In this document: one piece after another, positions 24,688 through 33,543 of the stretch | Position numbering within the stretch: position 1 is the stretch's first letter | Layout: every line of letters begins with the position of its first letter | NCBI RefSeq assembly: GCF_024519315.1 | Contig: NZ_JANIIC010000046.1 | Span: 1-64,000, forward strand | Direction of reading: 5' to 3' | DNA: 64,000 bases | DNA from: Streptomyces malaysiensis subsp. samsunensis | Lineage (GTDB): Bacteria > Actinomycetota > Actinomycetes > Streptomycetales > Streptomycetaceae | The notes under the pieces: model-generated | Databases searched by the model: none | What the model was told of the DNA's origin: nothing | What the model saw: only the letters and a program-made list of their open reading frames with translations | Position numbers and translations under genes: made by a program

Positions 24688-26265
24688 TCACTGGATGCCG
24701 GGCGGGGCCGGTGCGGAGGGCGTCGTGGTGGCGCCCAGGTGCCGGGACCGCAGCAACAGGCGGGTGGTCTCGGAGCGTGGGCAGGAGAGGACGGTAGCGG
24801 CGGCGCCGCTCTCCACGACCCTGCCGGTGTCGAGGACGACCACGTCGTCGGCCAGCCGCTCGACGAGCGCGAGATCGTGGCCGATCCACAGCACGGCCGT
24901 GTCGCTCTCCGCACGGAGGCGGGTGAGCTCGGCGGTCACCAGCTCCGTGCTGACGGCGTCGAGCGCGGTGGTGATCTCGTCGCAGATCAGCACCTCGGGC
25001 TCGGCGAGCAACGCCCGTGCCAGCGCGGCCCGTTGCAGTTCGCCGCCCGACAGCGAGGCGGCGTGCCGCGTCGTGTGCTCCGCTGTGAGACCGAGCCGCT
25101 CCCACAGCTGCCGGGCCCGCTCCTCCGCCTCCGGCACTGTGAGGCCGCGCAGCCGTACGGCGGTGCGGGCGACCTGTTCCAGAACGGTGCGCCGCTCGTC
25201 GAAGGAGTTGCGCACCTCCTGCCAGACGTACTGCACGCCCCGGATCTGCCGGGTGGTGCGGTGGCGCAGCACGGGCAGTGGCTCACCGCGGAACGTGATG
25301 TGTCCGCGGTGGCGTTCATGCAGCCCGGCGAGACAGCGCGCGAGGACGGTCTTGCCGCTGCCCGAGGGGCCGACGACCGCGGTGCAGCCCCCTTCCGGCA
25401 CCCGTACCGCCACGTCGTGCAGGATCTCGCCCCGGCCGCCCGGGCGCAGCCATGCGGTCAGGCCCCGTGCGTCCAGGAGGGACCGGGAGCCCACGGGCGC
25501 GGCTGCCGCCGGGGGAGGGGGCGGCACCGCGGGGGGTGGCAGTACCTCCGAGGTGCGGCCCGTCGCGGTCACCCGGCCGCGCTCCAGCAGCACCGTACGG
25601 GCGGCCACCGCGCGGACCAGGCCGTGGTCGTGGCTGAGCAGCAGGAGGGTGTGTCCGTCGGAGGCCAGCCGGGTCAGCTGCTCCGCCAGTCGCCCTCGCG
25701 CCACGGTGTCGAGGCCGGTGCTGGGTTCGTCGAGCACCAGGACGCGGGGTCCGCAGGCCAGTACCTGGGCGAGGGCCACGCGCTGTCGCTGGCCGCCGGA
25801 GAACTGGTGCGGGAAGCGGCGCCGGGTCGCCGTGTCGTCGGGCAGGCCGGCGGTGCGCAGCGCCTCTGCCGCGTGTTCCGTGGCGGCGGACCGGCCGCGG
25901 GCGCCGTCCGGCCGGTGCAGACGGGCGAGTTCGGTGAGGACCGAGCCGATCCGCCGGGCGGGGTTGAGGGCGTGGGCCGGGTGCTGGGGCAGGTAGGAGA
26001 CGACACGGCCACGGACGTGCCGGGCGGCGCCCGTCTGTCCCTCGTCGCCCACCACCTGAATCCCGGCGACCCGTACCGTGCCGCTCAGCCGTACGCCGGG
26101 TGCGGCCTCACCCAGCAGGGCCAGCGCGGCGGTGGTCTTGCCGCTGCCGGAGGGGCCCACCAGGGCGGTCACCTCGCCGGGCGGGACGGTGAGGTCGACG
26201 CTGTCCAAGAGCCGGGCCGTTCCGGCGTGTGCCGTCAGACCGCTGACCTCGATCACCGGTTCCAC
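24688..26265 (-). CDS. nikDE-like: ABC importer ATPase, two nucleotide-binding domains fused (NikDE-like)
   Basis: A 525-residue cytoplasmic protein with two complete ABC domains of the dipeptide/nickel (Opp/Nik) type. Domain 1 has Walker A GPSGSGKTT near residue 38, signature FSGGQRQR and Walker B VLVLDEPSTGLD. A Pro/Ala linker follows (about residues 248-262). Domain 2 has Walker A GPSGSGKT, signature LSGGELQR and Walker B VLICDEITTALD. The GTG at 26265 has GGAAGG upstream and overlaps the end of the permease gene by 13 bp. It energises the two permeases encoded just upstream. Confidence 0.9.
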   Translation of the reverse strand: MEPVIEVSGLTAHAGTARLLDSVDLTVPPGEVTALVGPSGSGKTTAALALLGEAAPGVRLSGTVRVAGIQVVGDEGQTGAARHVRGRVVSYLPQHPAHALNPARRIGSVLTELARLHRPDGARGRSAATEHAAEALRTAGLPDDTATRRRFPHQFSGGQRQRVALAQVLACGPRVLVLDEPSTGLDTVARGRLAEQLTRLASDGHTLLLLSHDHGLVRAVAARTVLLERGRVTATGRTSEVLPPPAVPPPPPAAAAPVGSRSLLDARGLTAWLRPGGRGEILHDVAVRVPEGGCTAVVGPSGSGKTVLARCLAGLHERHRGHITFRGEPLPVLRHRTTRQIRGVQYVWQEVRNSFDERRTVLEQVARTAVRLRGLTVPEAEERARQLWERLGLTAEHTTRHAASLSGGELQRAALARALLAEPEVLICDEITTALDAVSTELVTAELTRLRAESDTAVLWIGHDLALVERLADDVVVLDTGRVVESGAAATVLSCPRSETTRLLLRSRHLGATTTPSAPAPPGIQ

Positions 26266-27083
26266 GCCATCGCCTTCCCTCCGGTCCGCCCGGCGCGCGG
26301 CAGCAGGCCGTCCGCCAGCAGATTGACGCCGACGGTGAACATCACCAGCATCAGCGTCGGCGCCAGGACCGCCCACGGCTGCACGAACAGCGCCTCCCGG
26401 CTGGCGGCGATCATCACGCCCCAGTCCGGGGAGGTCGGATCGAGGCCGAGGCCGAGGAAATTGGCGGCGGCCACGGTGAAGACCGCGCCGCCGACACGGG
26501 TGCCGGCGTCGGCGGCGGCGACCGGCAGTACGGCCCGTCCGACGTGTCCGAAGAGGACCCGTGCCGAGGACTCGCCCTGGAGGCGCATCGCCTCGGCGAC
26601 GGGTCCGCTGGCCGCGTCCAGCGCCGCGGCCCGCAACAGCCGGGCCACGGCGGGCACGTTGAGGGCGGCCACCGCCAGTGCCACCGCGACCGGATGCCCG
26701 CGCCAGCCGACCCCGACCACGCTGATCACCAGCAGGGAGGGGAGTGGCAGCAGCAGTTCCACGGGCCGGATGAGCAGGTCGTCCAGCCATCGGCTGCGGG
26801 AGGCCGCCGCGGCCAGGCCGAGCGTGGCCCCGATGGCGACGGCCAGTGCCACCGCGGCACACGCCACGCCCAGGGCGCTGGCCCCGCCGCGCAGCACCAG
26901 GGCCAGGACGTCCCGGCCCAGGGCGTCCGTGCCGAGCGGATGCCCGGCGCCGAGGGCGTAGGGCATGCCGTCGGAGGGGATGTCGGCGTCCGTCACGAGC
27001 GGGCCGACGACGGCCGCGGTGACCGGCAGCAGCAGGAGCAGCGCCCCTCCCGCCGTATGCCGGGTACGTCCGCCGGCGCTCAT
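26253..27083 (-). CDS. nikC-like: ABC importer permease (NikC/DppC-like)
   Basis: A 276-residue membrane protein with six predicted helices. The HPLGTDALGRDVLALVLRG element is diagnostic of the second permease of Opp/Dpp/Nik importers, and the EAMRLQGESSARVLFGHV segment is the EAA loop that contacts the ATPase. The ATG at 27083 has GGAGGT upstream and overlaps the stop of the other permease gene as ATGA, a sign of coupled translation. Confidence 0.9.
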   Translation of the reverse strand: MSAGGRTRHTAGGALLLLLPVTAAVVGPLVTDADIPSDGMPYALGAGHPLGTDALGRDVLALVLRGGASALGVACAAVALAVAIGATLGLAAAASRSRWLDDLLIRPVELLLPLPSLLVISVVGVGWRGHPVAVALAVAALNVPAVARLLRAAALDAASGPVAEAMRLQGESSARVLFGHVGRAVLPVAAADAGTRVGGAVFTVAAANFLGLGLDPTSPDWGVMIAASREALFVQPWAVLAPTLMLVMFTVGVNLLADGLLPRAGRTGGKAMAWNR

Positions 27084-28024
27084 CGCAGTACCTCCGAACG
27101 GGGAGCCAGCCGCTGGCTGACGAGATCCGCCGCCAGATTGAGCAGACACGCCACCGCCGCCAGGGCCAGGGTGAGCGCCTGCACCGTCGGCACGTCACGG
27201 TTCTGTACGGCCTCGACCAGCGCGGTGGCGGTGCCCGGGATGGCGAAGACGGCCTCGACGACGAGCACGCCGCCCAGCAACTGGTCGCCGGTACGGGCCA
27301 GTTCCTGTATGCCGGGAACGGCGGCATTGGGCAGGACGTGCCGCAGCACGAGCCGGGTGGGCGGCACCCCCAGACGGCGGGCCTGCACGGTGTAACCGGC
27401 GTGCAGCGCCGTGACCGTACCCGCCCGGATCTGCCGGGACAGCACGCACACGGTCCGGGCCAGCAGCACCGCCACCGGCAGTACGAACAGCTCCGGCCGC
27501 TGCCACCACCCCTCGTCCGCGCCCACCCAGGTCGACGGCAGCCAGCCCAGTCGTAGCGCGAAGACGCTGACCAGCAGCAGGGCCAGGACGAAGTCCGGCA
27601 CCGAGGTGAGCGTCAGCGTCACGGCGGAGACGACGCGGTCGGTACGGCTGCCCGCCCGAAGCCCGGTCAACAGGCCGACCGCGACGGCCAGCGGTACCAG
27701 CAGCACGATCGTGACGGCGGCCAGCGCGGCCGTCACCGGGACCGAGGACGACAGCACCTCGCTCACCGCACCCCCACCGACCAGCGATGTACCGAGGTCA
27801 CCGGTGAGCAGACCGTGCGCCCAGTCGGCGAACCGCTCGGCGAGCGGCCGGTCGAGACCCATCTGCTTCCGCAGCTGGGCGACCTGGTCCAGGCCGGCCT
27901 GCTCGTTGAAGTCGACGGTGGCGGCGTCGCCCGGCAGCAGGTTGGTCAGCAGGAAGATGATGACACTGAGCGCGGTGAGCTGGACGAGTGTCCACCCGCA
28001 CCGCCGTAGGGCGAAGCGCAGCAC
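27080..28024 (-). CDS. nikB-like: ABC importer permease (NikB/DppB-like)
   Basis: A 314-residue membrane protein with six predicted helices and the DppB/NikB N-terminus: a first helix (TLVQLTALSVIIFLLTNLLP) followed by a periplasmic GLDRPLAERFADW segment. The EAA loop is YTVQARRLGVPPTRLVLRHVL. It begins six bases after the binding-protein stop codon with a GTG start and no strong ribosome-binding site, consistent with coupling to the gene before it. Confidence 0.9.
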   Translation of the reverse strand: MLRFALRRCGWTLVQLTALSVIIFLLTNLLPGDAATVDFNEQAGLDQVAQLRKQMGLDRPLAERFADWAHGLLTGDLGTSLVGGGAVSEVLSSSVPVTAALAAVTIVLLVPLAVAVGLLTGLRAGSRTDRVVSAVTLTLTSVPDFVLALLLVSVFALRLGWLPSTWVGADEGWWQRPELFVLPVAVLLARTVCVLSRQIRAGTVTALHAGYTVQARRLGVPPTRLVLRHVLPNAAVPGIQELARTGDQLLGGVLVVEAVFAIPGTATALVEAVQNRDVPTVQALTLALAAVACLLNLAADLVSQRLAPRSEVLR

Positions 28025-28030
28025 CCTGAC

Positions 28031-29563
28031 TCAATCCAGCCACACCGTGTCGAACCGCGCCCAGTCCACGGTGTTGGGCGGGGCCTCCTTCACGCCCTGG
28101 ACGGTGTGGGAGATCGCGTTCAGCCACTCGGGATGCCCCCACAGCACCAGACCGCCCTGGTCGCGCAGTGTCGTCTGCACCGACCGGTACCGCTCGGTGC
28201 GCTTGTCGTCGTCCACCACGGCCCGCGCGGCGGTGAAGGCGTCGTCGAAGTCCTGGTGCTTCCAGGCGGTGGCGTTCTGCGGGGCGTCGGCGAGCAGCCG
28301 TTCGCTGATGTAGGTGGGGATGGTCATGGCGCCGCACCGGTGGTTGGTGACGGTGCCCTTGCCCAGCACGTCCGTGAAGTACGACTCCGGCGGCCCGTTG
28401 ACGACCTCCACCTTCAAACCCGCCTCCCCGGCCTGGTCGGTGAACAGGTGGGCGGCCTGGGCGAAGCCGTCGGCCGCCGTGGACGTGTAGAAGGTCACCT
28501 TCTTGTTGTAGAGACCGGTGCGCTTGAGCAGCCGCCGGGCCTCCGGCACGTCCCGCTCGCGCTGCGCCAGTCCCTCCGGGTAGTACGTGTAGCCCTTGCC
28601 GTACACGTCGTTGCCGATCTCGGCGCGGCCCGCGCAGACCACCTCCACCAGCCGCTCCCGGTCCACGAGGAGTTTCACGGCCATCGCCGCGTCCGGGTCG
28701 TCGAACGGTGCCCGGTCCGTCTTCAGCGCGAAGCCCTGCACCCCGCTGCGCCTGGTCGCCACCACCCGCACCCGGCTGTTGTGCTCCACCGTGCGGGCGA
28801 AGGTGGGCGTCATCTCGTGCGCGAAGTGCACCTCGCCACTGCGCACCGCGGCGGCACGCGCCTCGGTCTCCGCGGACAGGATCCGGACCTCGTCCAGGTG
28901 CGGGGCCCCGTTCCAGTGGTCGTCGAAGCGGCGGCCGGTGAAGCCGCGCCCGGCGGTGAAGGAGACGAACCGGAACGGGCCGGTGCCGACGGGCTTCTTC
29001 GGGTCGTCCCAGCCGTCGCGGACGATCGGCGTGCCGGTCATCGCCAGCTGACTGGGGAGTTCGGCGTTGGGCCGGGTCAGCGCGATCTCCACGCCCCGCC
29101 TGCCCACCTTGCGGCAGTTGGACAGGTCGATGTGGGAGAGGGAGTTCTTCGCCAGGTGGTCGGCGGCGTCGGGGTCGAGGATGCGGGAGATGCTGTACAG
29201 CACGTCGTCGGCGTCGAGGACGTGCCCGTCGTGAAAACGGGCCTCCCGCAGCTCGAACCGCCACACCCGAGCGTCGTCGTCGCTGGACCAGGAGCGGGCC
29301 AGCCTCGGCACCGGCCGCAGGGTCGAGTCGAGCTCGACGAGCTTGTCGAAGACGGCCTTGTGCCGGGCGATGTCGACGAACTGCCGTTGCGCGTGCGGGT
29401 CCATCGTCTCCTTCACACCCGCACCGGGGAAGGCCGCACGCAGCGTCCCGCCCTTCTTCGGCGAGGAGGAACCGGAATCCGCGGACGAACAGCCGGTGAG
29501 CAGACCGGCGCCTGCCGCGGCCGCCACGGTGAGCACACTCCGGCGGGTGGGGGTGACCGGCAT
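28031..29563 (-). CDS. nikA-like: ABC importer substrate-binding lipoprotein (NikA-like, SBP family 5)
   Basis: A 510-residue exported lipoprotein of the peptide/nickel-binding family. The signal has a TRRS twin-arginine-like start and the lipobox LLTGC at about residue 24. Family-5 features include RVWRFELREARFHDG, PVGTGPFRFVSF and the conserved lobe with AMAVKLLVDRERL. The ATG at 29563 has GGAAGG nine bases upstream. It is the first gene of a five-gene operon and has a Nur-type box 59 bp before its start, so the best guess for the ligand is a nickel complex. A peptide or other metallophore is not excluded. Confidence 0.88.
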   Translation of the reverse strand: MPVTPTRRSVLTVAAAAGAGLLTGCSSADSGSSSPKKGGTLRAAFPGAGVKETMDPHAQRQFVDIARHKAVFDKLVELDSTLRPVPRLARSWSSDDDARVWRFELREARFHDGHVLDADDVLYSISRILDPDAADHLAKNSLSHIDLSNCRKVGRRGVEIALTRPNAELPSQLAMTGTPIVRDGWDDPKKPVGTGPFRFVSFTAGRGFTGRRFDDHWNGAPHLDEVRILSAETEARAAAVRSGEVHFAHEMTPTFARTVEHNSRVRVVATRRSGVQGFALKTDRAPFDDPDAAMAVKLLVDRERLVEVVCAGRAEIGNDVYGKGYTYYPEGLAQRERDVPEARRLLKRTGLYNKKVTFYTSTAADGFAQAAHLFTDQAGEAGLKVEVVNGPPESYFTDVLGKGTVTNHRCGAMTIPTYISERLLADAPQNATAWKHQDFDDAFTAARAVVDDDKRTERYRSVQTTLRDQGGLVLWGHPEWLNAISHTVQGVKEAPPNTVDWARFDTVWLD

Positions 29564-29619
29564 GTGGACGCACCTTCCTGCCTGTTGCTCCAGAACCACA
29601 GCACACGCATCCAATATGT

Positions 29620-29640
29620 TATTGCAATCGATATGCAATA
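29620..29640. promoter_or_regulatory. Nur box (nickel-responsive operator) upstream of nik-like operon
   Basis: TTGCAA-N5-ATGCAA at 29622-29638, one base from the TTGCAA-N5-TTGCAA consensus of the Streptomyces coelicolor Nur box. It lies inside a larger perfect dyad with 7-bp arms TATTGCA/TGCAATA and a 7-bp spacer. It is 57 bp from the binding-protein start codon. Nur is the nickel-dependent Fur-family repressor of the S. coelicolor nikABCDE importer. Confidence 0.75.
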
Positions 29641-29766
29641 GGGGCTGCTGTGGGGCTGGTCACTCGGGCCGAGACCGTTGTCGCAGGTGTCCTGGTCACG
29701 TCGTCGGGGCGCCGTGATCTCAACGATCGATGAGATGCGATCGCATCGCCTCGGCCCCATGCCGTC

Positions 29767-29886
29767 CCGTATGAGGGTGATGTCGGCCGCGCCGATCGCG
29801 GCGTCGGTGCCACTGCCCCTCGCCATGCCCAGGTCGGCGGAGGCCATCGCGGCGGCGTCGTTGACCCCGTCCCCGGTCACGGCCAC
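29767..29886 (-). pseudogene. heavy-metal P-type ATPase fragment
   Basis: Forty codons read VAVTGDGVNDAAAMASADLG then MARGSGTDAAIGAADITLIR. This is the hinge region with the GDGVND magnesium-binding motif of P1B-type metal ATPases. The rest of the roughly 750-residue pump is missing. The fragment diverges from the nickel importer operon. Confidence 0.8.
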
Positions 29887-30148
29887 GCACCGGCACTCCG
29901 TGATCACGGCGGTGTGCGCGGCGCCGCCGGTGTCAGCGAGCGTCCGGGAGCGCCCCGGCGCCGCCGTCCGGACGACGGCGCCGGGGGTGAGGCGAGCGGG
30001 TCGCCAACCGGGCCCTGGGCGCGGCATGGGGAGTGGACCGCATGCCCGGGCGTCGTCGTGGTCGCCGACTCCTGCTCGCGCGCCCTCCCGGGCCTGACGC
30101 CGGCCGGCGGCGGACCAGCACGTCGATCATGTTGGGCAACTCCGATTT

Positions 30149-30585
30149 TCACGATTCACTCTTTCCGGCGCCGGAGTCGGCGAGGCCGGCGAGCCGGCGC
30201 AACACGGCCAGGCTGTCGCTCTGCGGTGGCGCCGTCATGACCATGAGCAGTTGCTGCTCGCCGAGGGTCTGGAGAACCTGCCAGTCGAGGACGTAGTCGC
30301 CGGTGTCGGGGTGGGTGAGGTGTTTGGTTCCGTTGGTCTCGTAACTGGTGTGCTGTTCGGCCCACCAGGTGCGGAAGTCGGCGTCGGTGAGGGAAAGTTC
30401 GCCGATGAGAGAGGAGATTCTGGGTTCGCTGTGTCCGTTGGTGGTGACACGGACGAAGCCGACGCAGATCCGGGCGAGGGGTGCCCAGTCGGTGTAGCGG
30501 CCGCGGATCTGGGGGTCGAGGAAGAGCATGCGCAGGAAGTTGCGTTCGAGGCGGGGCACGCGGGCGAAGTCGCGGAAGACGGCGT
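30149..30585 (-). pseudogene. MmyB-type XRE regulator, C-terminal ligand-binding domain only
   Basis: About 145 codons match the C-terminal domain of MmyB-like regulators (RNFLRMLFLDPQIRGRYTDW, SSLIGELSLTDADFRTWWAEQ, DTGDYVLDWQVLQ). The N-terminal XRE helix-turn-helix, normally about 90 residues, is missing. The sequence breaks at about 30585, where hydrolase sequence begins on the opposite strand. Without the DNA-binding domain it cannot work as a regulator. Confidence 0.75.
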
Positions 30586-31116
30586 GGCGGCCTACGGCGC
30601 CCGGCTCGCTGAACTCGGGTATGCGGCCGTGGCGTTCGACCACACCAGCTACGGCGACAGCGAGGGCCTGCCTCGCTTCGACGAGGACCGCTATGCCAAG
30701 TCCGAGGACATCAAGAACGCGGTGACGTTCCTCGTGGGGCGCGAGGAGGTCGACCGGGAGCGGATCGGGGCGGTCGGCGTCTGCGGCGGGGGCGGCTACG
30801 TCCCCTACGCCGCCGTCGCGGACCGGCGGATCAAGGCGGTCGCGACGGTCAGCGGCCTGCCCGACCTGCGCGCCACCATCACCAGCGGCTACGCGGGCGA
30901 CTGGCGCCAGACGATGGGCGCCGCCGCCACGGCACGCGAGGCGTACGCACAGGGCGCGGAACCGCGGTACGTGCCCTTCATGCCGACGGCGACGGCGGTG
31001 AGTGGGTCAACAACGGCAAGAAGTTCTACCTCACACCCGCGGCCAAGGACCGGGACCGGGACCGGGACACGATGGAGGCTGCCGGGCTTCCGGCGCACAG
31101 CCGACGGCGCCGGTAG
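30580..31116 (+). pseudogene. alpha/beta-hydrolase (dienelactone-hydrolase-like) remnant
   Basis: The frame enters inside a hydrolase domain: YGARLAELGYAAVAFDHTSY, then KNAVTFLVGREEVDRERIG, then the nucleophile elbow GVCGGGGY with a Cys at the catalytic position. Around 30985 the frame shifts, and further coding-like sequence (EWVNNGKKFYLTPAAKDRD) is seen in another frame to a TAG at 31116. The N-terminal 60 or so residues and the catalytic Asp/His part are missing. Confidence 0.7.
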
Positions 31117-31173
31117 GCGCGGCCGACCTTTTGACGACCCGGATTGACGACCCGGATCAGGAGACCATTCGAC

Positions 31174-31566
31174 ATGGACGACGCCACCGCACTGGAAAGC
31201 CTCGGCGCGGGCAAGTACCTGCTCGTCACCAGCTACCGCAAGAACGGAACCCCCGCCCCCACGCCCGTCTGGGTCGTACGCGACGGCGACACCCTGGGCA
31301 TCTGGACCCCCGCCGACTCCTACAAGGTCAAGCGCATCCGCGCCCGCGGCGACATCCTCGTCGGCCCCTGCGACCTGCGCGGCAACCCCCTCGGCGGCCA
31401 GGTCCCGGCCACCGCCGAGATCTGCGACCCCGACACCACCGGCCGCTACCGCAGGCTCATCGCCCGCAAGTACGGCCTCATCGGTCGGCTCACGCTGTTG
31501 AGCAGCCGGCTCCGCCGAGGCCCACATGGCTCCACCGGTATCCGCATCACCCTCAGCCGGCAGTGA
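31174..31566 (+). CDS. PPOX-class F420-dependent oxidoreductase-like protein
   Basis: A 130-residue split-barrel flavin/F420-binding protein. It begins ALESLGAGKYLLVTSYRKNG and has PTPVWVVRDGDTLGIWT and DSYKVKRIRARGDILVGPCD, the pattern of PPOX-class F420-dependent reductases. Length is normal. The ATG at 31174 has GGAG eleven bases upstream. It is the only gene in the 29.7-33 kb stretch that looks intact. Confidence 0.85.
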   Translation: MDDATALESLGAGKYLLVTSYRKNGTPAPTPVWVVRDGDTLGIWTPADSYKVKRIRARGDILVGPCDLRGNPLGGQVPATAEICDPDTTGRYRRLIARKYGLIGRLTLLSSRLRRGPHGSTGIRITLSRQ

Positions 31567-31598
31567 ACCCATCGAGACGGGGCGCCGCCGACGGGTCA

Positions 31599-31667
31599 TC
31601 GAATGTGTCCTGGCTCACCGGCTACCGCCGACTCGACCACCGCCAGGAACGCTGCCCCCGCAACCAG
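31599..31667 (+). mobile_element. IS5-family transposase C-terminal fragment
   Basis: Twenty-three codons read SNVSWLTGYRRLDHRQERCP then RNQ, close to the conserved C-terminal AWLTGYRRL.HRYER.PRNY stretch of IS5-family transposases. Everything else of the element is missing. Confidence 0.5.
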
Positions 31668-31677
31668 GTGGCTCCGC

Positions 31678-31854
31678 GGGCGTGTCCTGGTCACCGGCGG
31701 GACCCACGGGCTGCGTGCGCGGATCGTCGCGCGGCTGGCTCGGGCCGGGGCCACGGTGATGACCACGGCGCGGAGCAAGCCGGACAATCTTCCAGATCCT
31801 GAGCTGTTCGTCGTTGCCGACCTGTCCACCGTGGCGGGTATCGAGACGGTGGTG
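31678..31854 (+). pseudogene. short-chain dehydrogenase N-terminal fragment
   Basis: Fifty-nine codons read GRVLVTGGTHGLRARIVARL, RAGATVMTTARS and ELFVVADLSTVAGIETVV, an SDR nucleotide-binding half. The TGGTxGLG glycine motif has R in place of the last G. It has no start codon or ribosome-binding site and runs into the 3' break of the NRPS fragment on the other strand. Confidence 0.65.
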
Positions 31855-31888
31855 TCACGACACGGGCATCACGATCCTGGCCCCGGCG

Positions 31889-33049
31889 GCCGTCCTCGGC
31901 CTCCGCGCGGCTACGGTTGGCCACGGGCACGCCGATCACGGCGGAGTCCTGACCGGAGCGGCGCATCAGAACCGCTCCGAAGGCTGCGTACAGGGCACTG
32001 AAGAGCGTGGTCCCCTCGGCATGGGCGAGAGCACGCAGCCGCTGTGCGGTTTCCGGGCCGATCCGCCCGTGCAACAGGGCGCCGCCGCTCGCGGTGGCCG
32101 GTCGCGGCCGATCGGTGGGCAGGTCGAGCGTCGGGGGCAGGTCGGCCAGGGCCGAGGTCCAGTGGGCGAGCTGGTCGTCCAGCGCGCCGTCCTTCAACCA
32201 GGCCGTCTGCCAGGCGGCGTAGTCGGCGTACTGGATGGGCAGCGGCTTTTGGGGCTCGCCGGTGTAGGCGGCGTGGAGGTCACGGATCAGCACGCTGACG
32301 GACCACCCGTCGAAGACGATGTGGTGTGTGCAGATCGCCAGCAGGTGCTCGTCCTCGGACAGCCGGGTGAGGGTCGCCCGGACGAGCGGACCGTCCCGCA
32401 GATCGAAGGGTTCCCCGGCGTCGGCGGCGGCCCGTTCGAGGGCCGCCCGCTCCGGAGACTCCCCGGGGCCGGGCCGCACTTGGTCGAACCGGATGCGCGG
32501 CTCCTCGGAGGCCCGGGCCACCGGCCGCCCGTCCTGTTCCTCGAACCGGGTGCGCAGCACTTCGTGCCGTTCACCCACCGCGGTCAGCGCCCAGCGGAGC
32601 CGGCTCAGGTCCAGCGGCCCGCGCAGCCGCAGGGCGATCGGCACGTTGTACGACGGGTTGTCCGGCTCCAGCTGGTCGAGGAGCCACATGCGTTCCTGGG
32701 CGTGGGAGAGCGGGAGTTCACCGGTGCGGCCGACCGGGGCGATCAGGGGCAGCGCCCGCCGCTGTTCGGGAAGCAGAGTGCTGAGCTCGCGTGCGGTGGG
32801 GCGTTCGAAGACCGCGCGCATCGGGAGTTTGATGCCCAGGCGGGCCCCGATCCTGGTGACCAGCCGGGTGGCGAGAAGGGAGTGGCCGCCCAGGGCGAAG
32901 AAGTCGTCGTCCGGCTCGACCGACGGAACCCCCAGCAGGTCCGCCATGAGCGCCGCCACCTGCCGCTCCCGCGAAACGGGGGACCGGGGCGGGGCGGGTA
33001 ACTCCGCCCCGTCGTGTGGCCCGGAGGTGGAGGGCGTGGTGGGACTCAT
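31889..33049 (-). pseudogene. NRPS fragment: carrier domain plus N-terminal part of a condensation domain
   Basis: The frame starts at ATG 33049 with GGAG six bases upstream. Residues 15-100 form a peptidyl carrier domain (LLGVPSVEPDDDFFALGGHS, phosphopantetheine Ser in GGHSLL). From about residue 105 a condensation domain follows (LPLSHAQERMWLLDQLEPDN, active site HHIVFDGW, DYAAWQ). It stops at PVANRSRAEAEDG, where a condensation domain would continue for another 100 residues or so. The product has no adenylation domain. It is the amino end of a much larger synthetase whose remainder has been deleted. Confidence 0.85.
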
Positions 33050-33543
33050 GGGCGGCTCCATGGGAAGGCTGGGCGGGCGGCATCGCGAACCGGCCCGAAG
33101 ACAGGCGGGCAGAGCGCAGACACACGGCGAGAACACGAGTGAGCGGGGAGCGTGACCTACAAGGGGGGAGCGTGACCTACAAGTCGCCGAGGCTTCTAGG
33201 AACGCGTGCGGCGGGCGCGCTCGCGGAACGCGATACGACCTCGGGTGAGCGGGCGGGCTTCCGGTCCGTCAACAGCTTTCGCGGCCCGGACAGCGCACTG
33301 CCTCGGTGGGAAAGCGGTGGATACGGGGGAAAGGCCCGACTCGCATGTTCCTCCCGACCTCGCTGGTGGAAGACGCACGAACAGCTGGCCGACCGCGTCG
33401 GCGGTCGACGGCGGCGCTATGTCGCACACCTCTTTCATATATACAACGAACTCCCTTGCCACATACGGTCATTATGAGATCTCTCATGTCACTTCAGAAC
33501 TGCTTGATGCATGGCTTGGCGTATGTTAGAGGGTCGTTCTCCG
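33050..33543. other. 494-bp intergenic region upstream of the NRPS fragment
   Basis: Holds a 20-bp tandem duplication (listed separately) and a locally AT-rich stretch at about 33430-33480 (for example CATATATACAA), the most promoter-like sequence in the region. It probably drove the NRPS gene on the minus strand. No gene is seen. Confidence 0.45.
33143..33182. repeat. 20-bp tandem duplication
   Basis: Two exact adjacent copies of GGGGAGCGTGACCTACAAGG-like sequence (only the last base differs), about 95 bp before the NRPS start codon on the minus strand. Confidence 0.85.
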
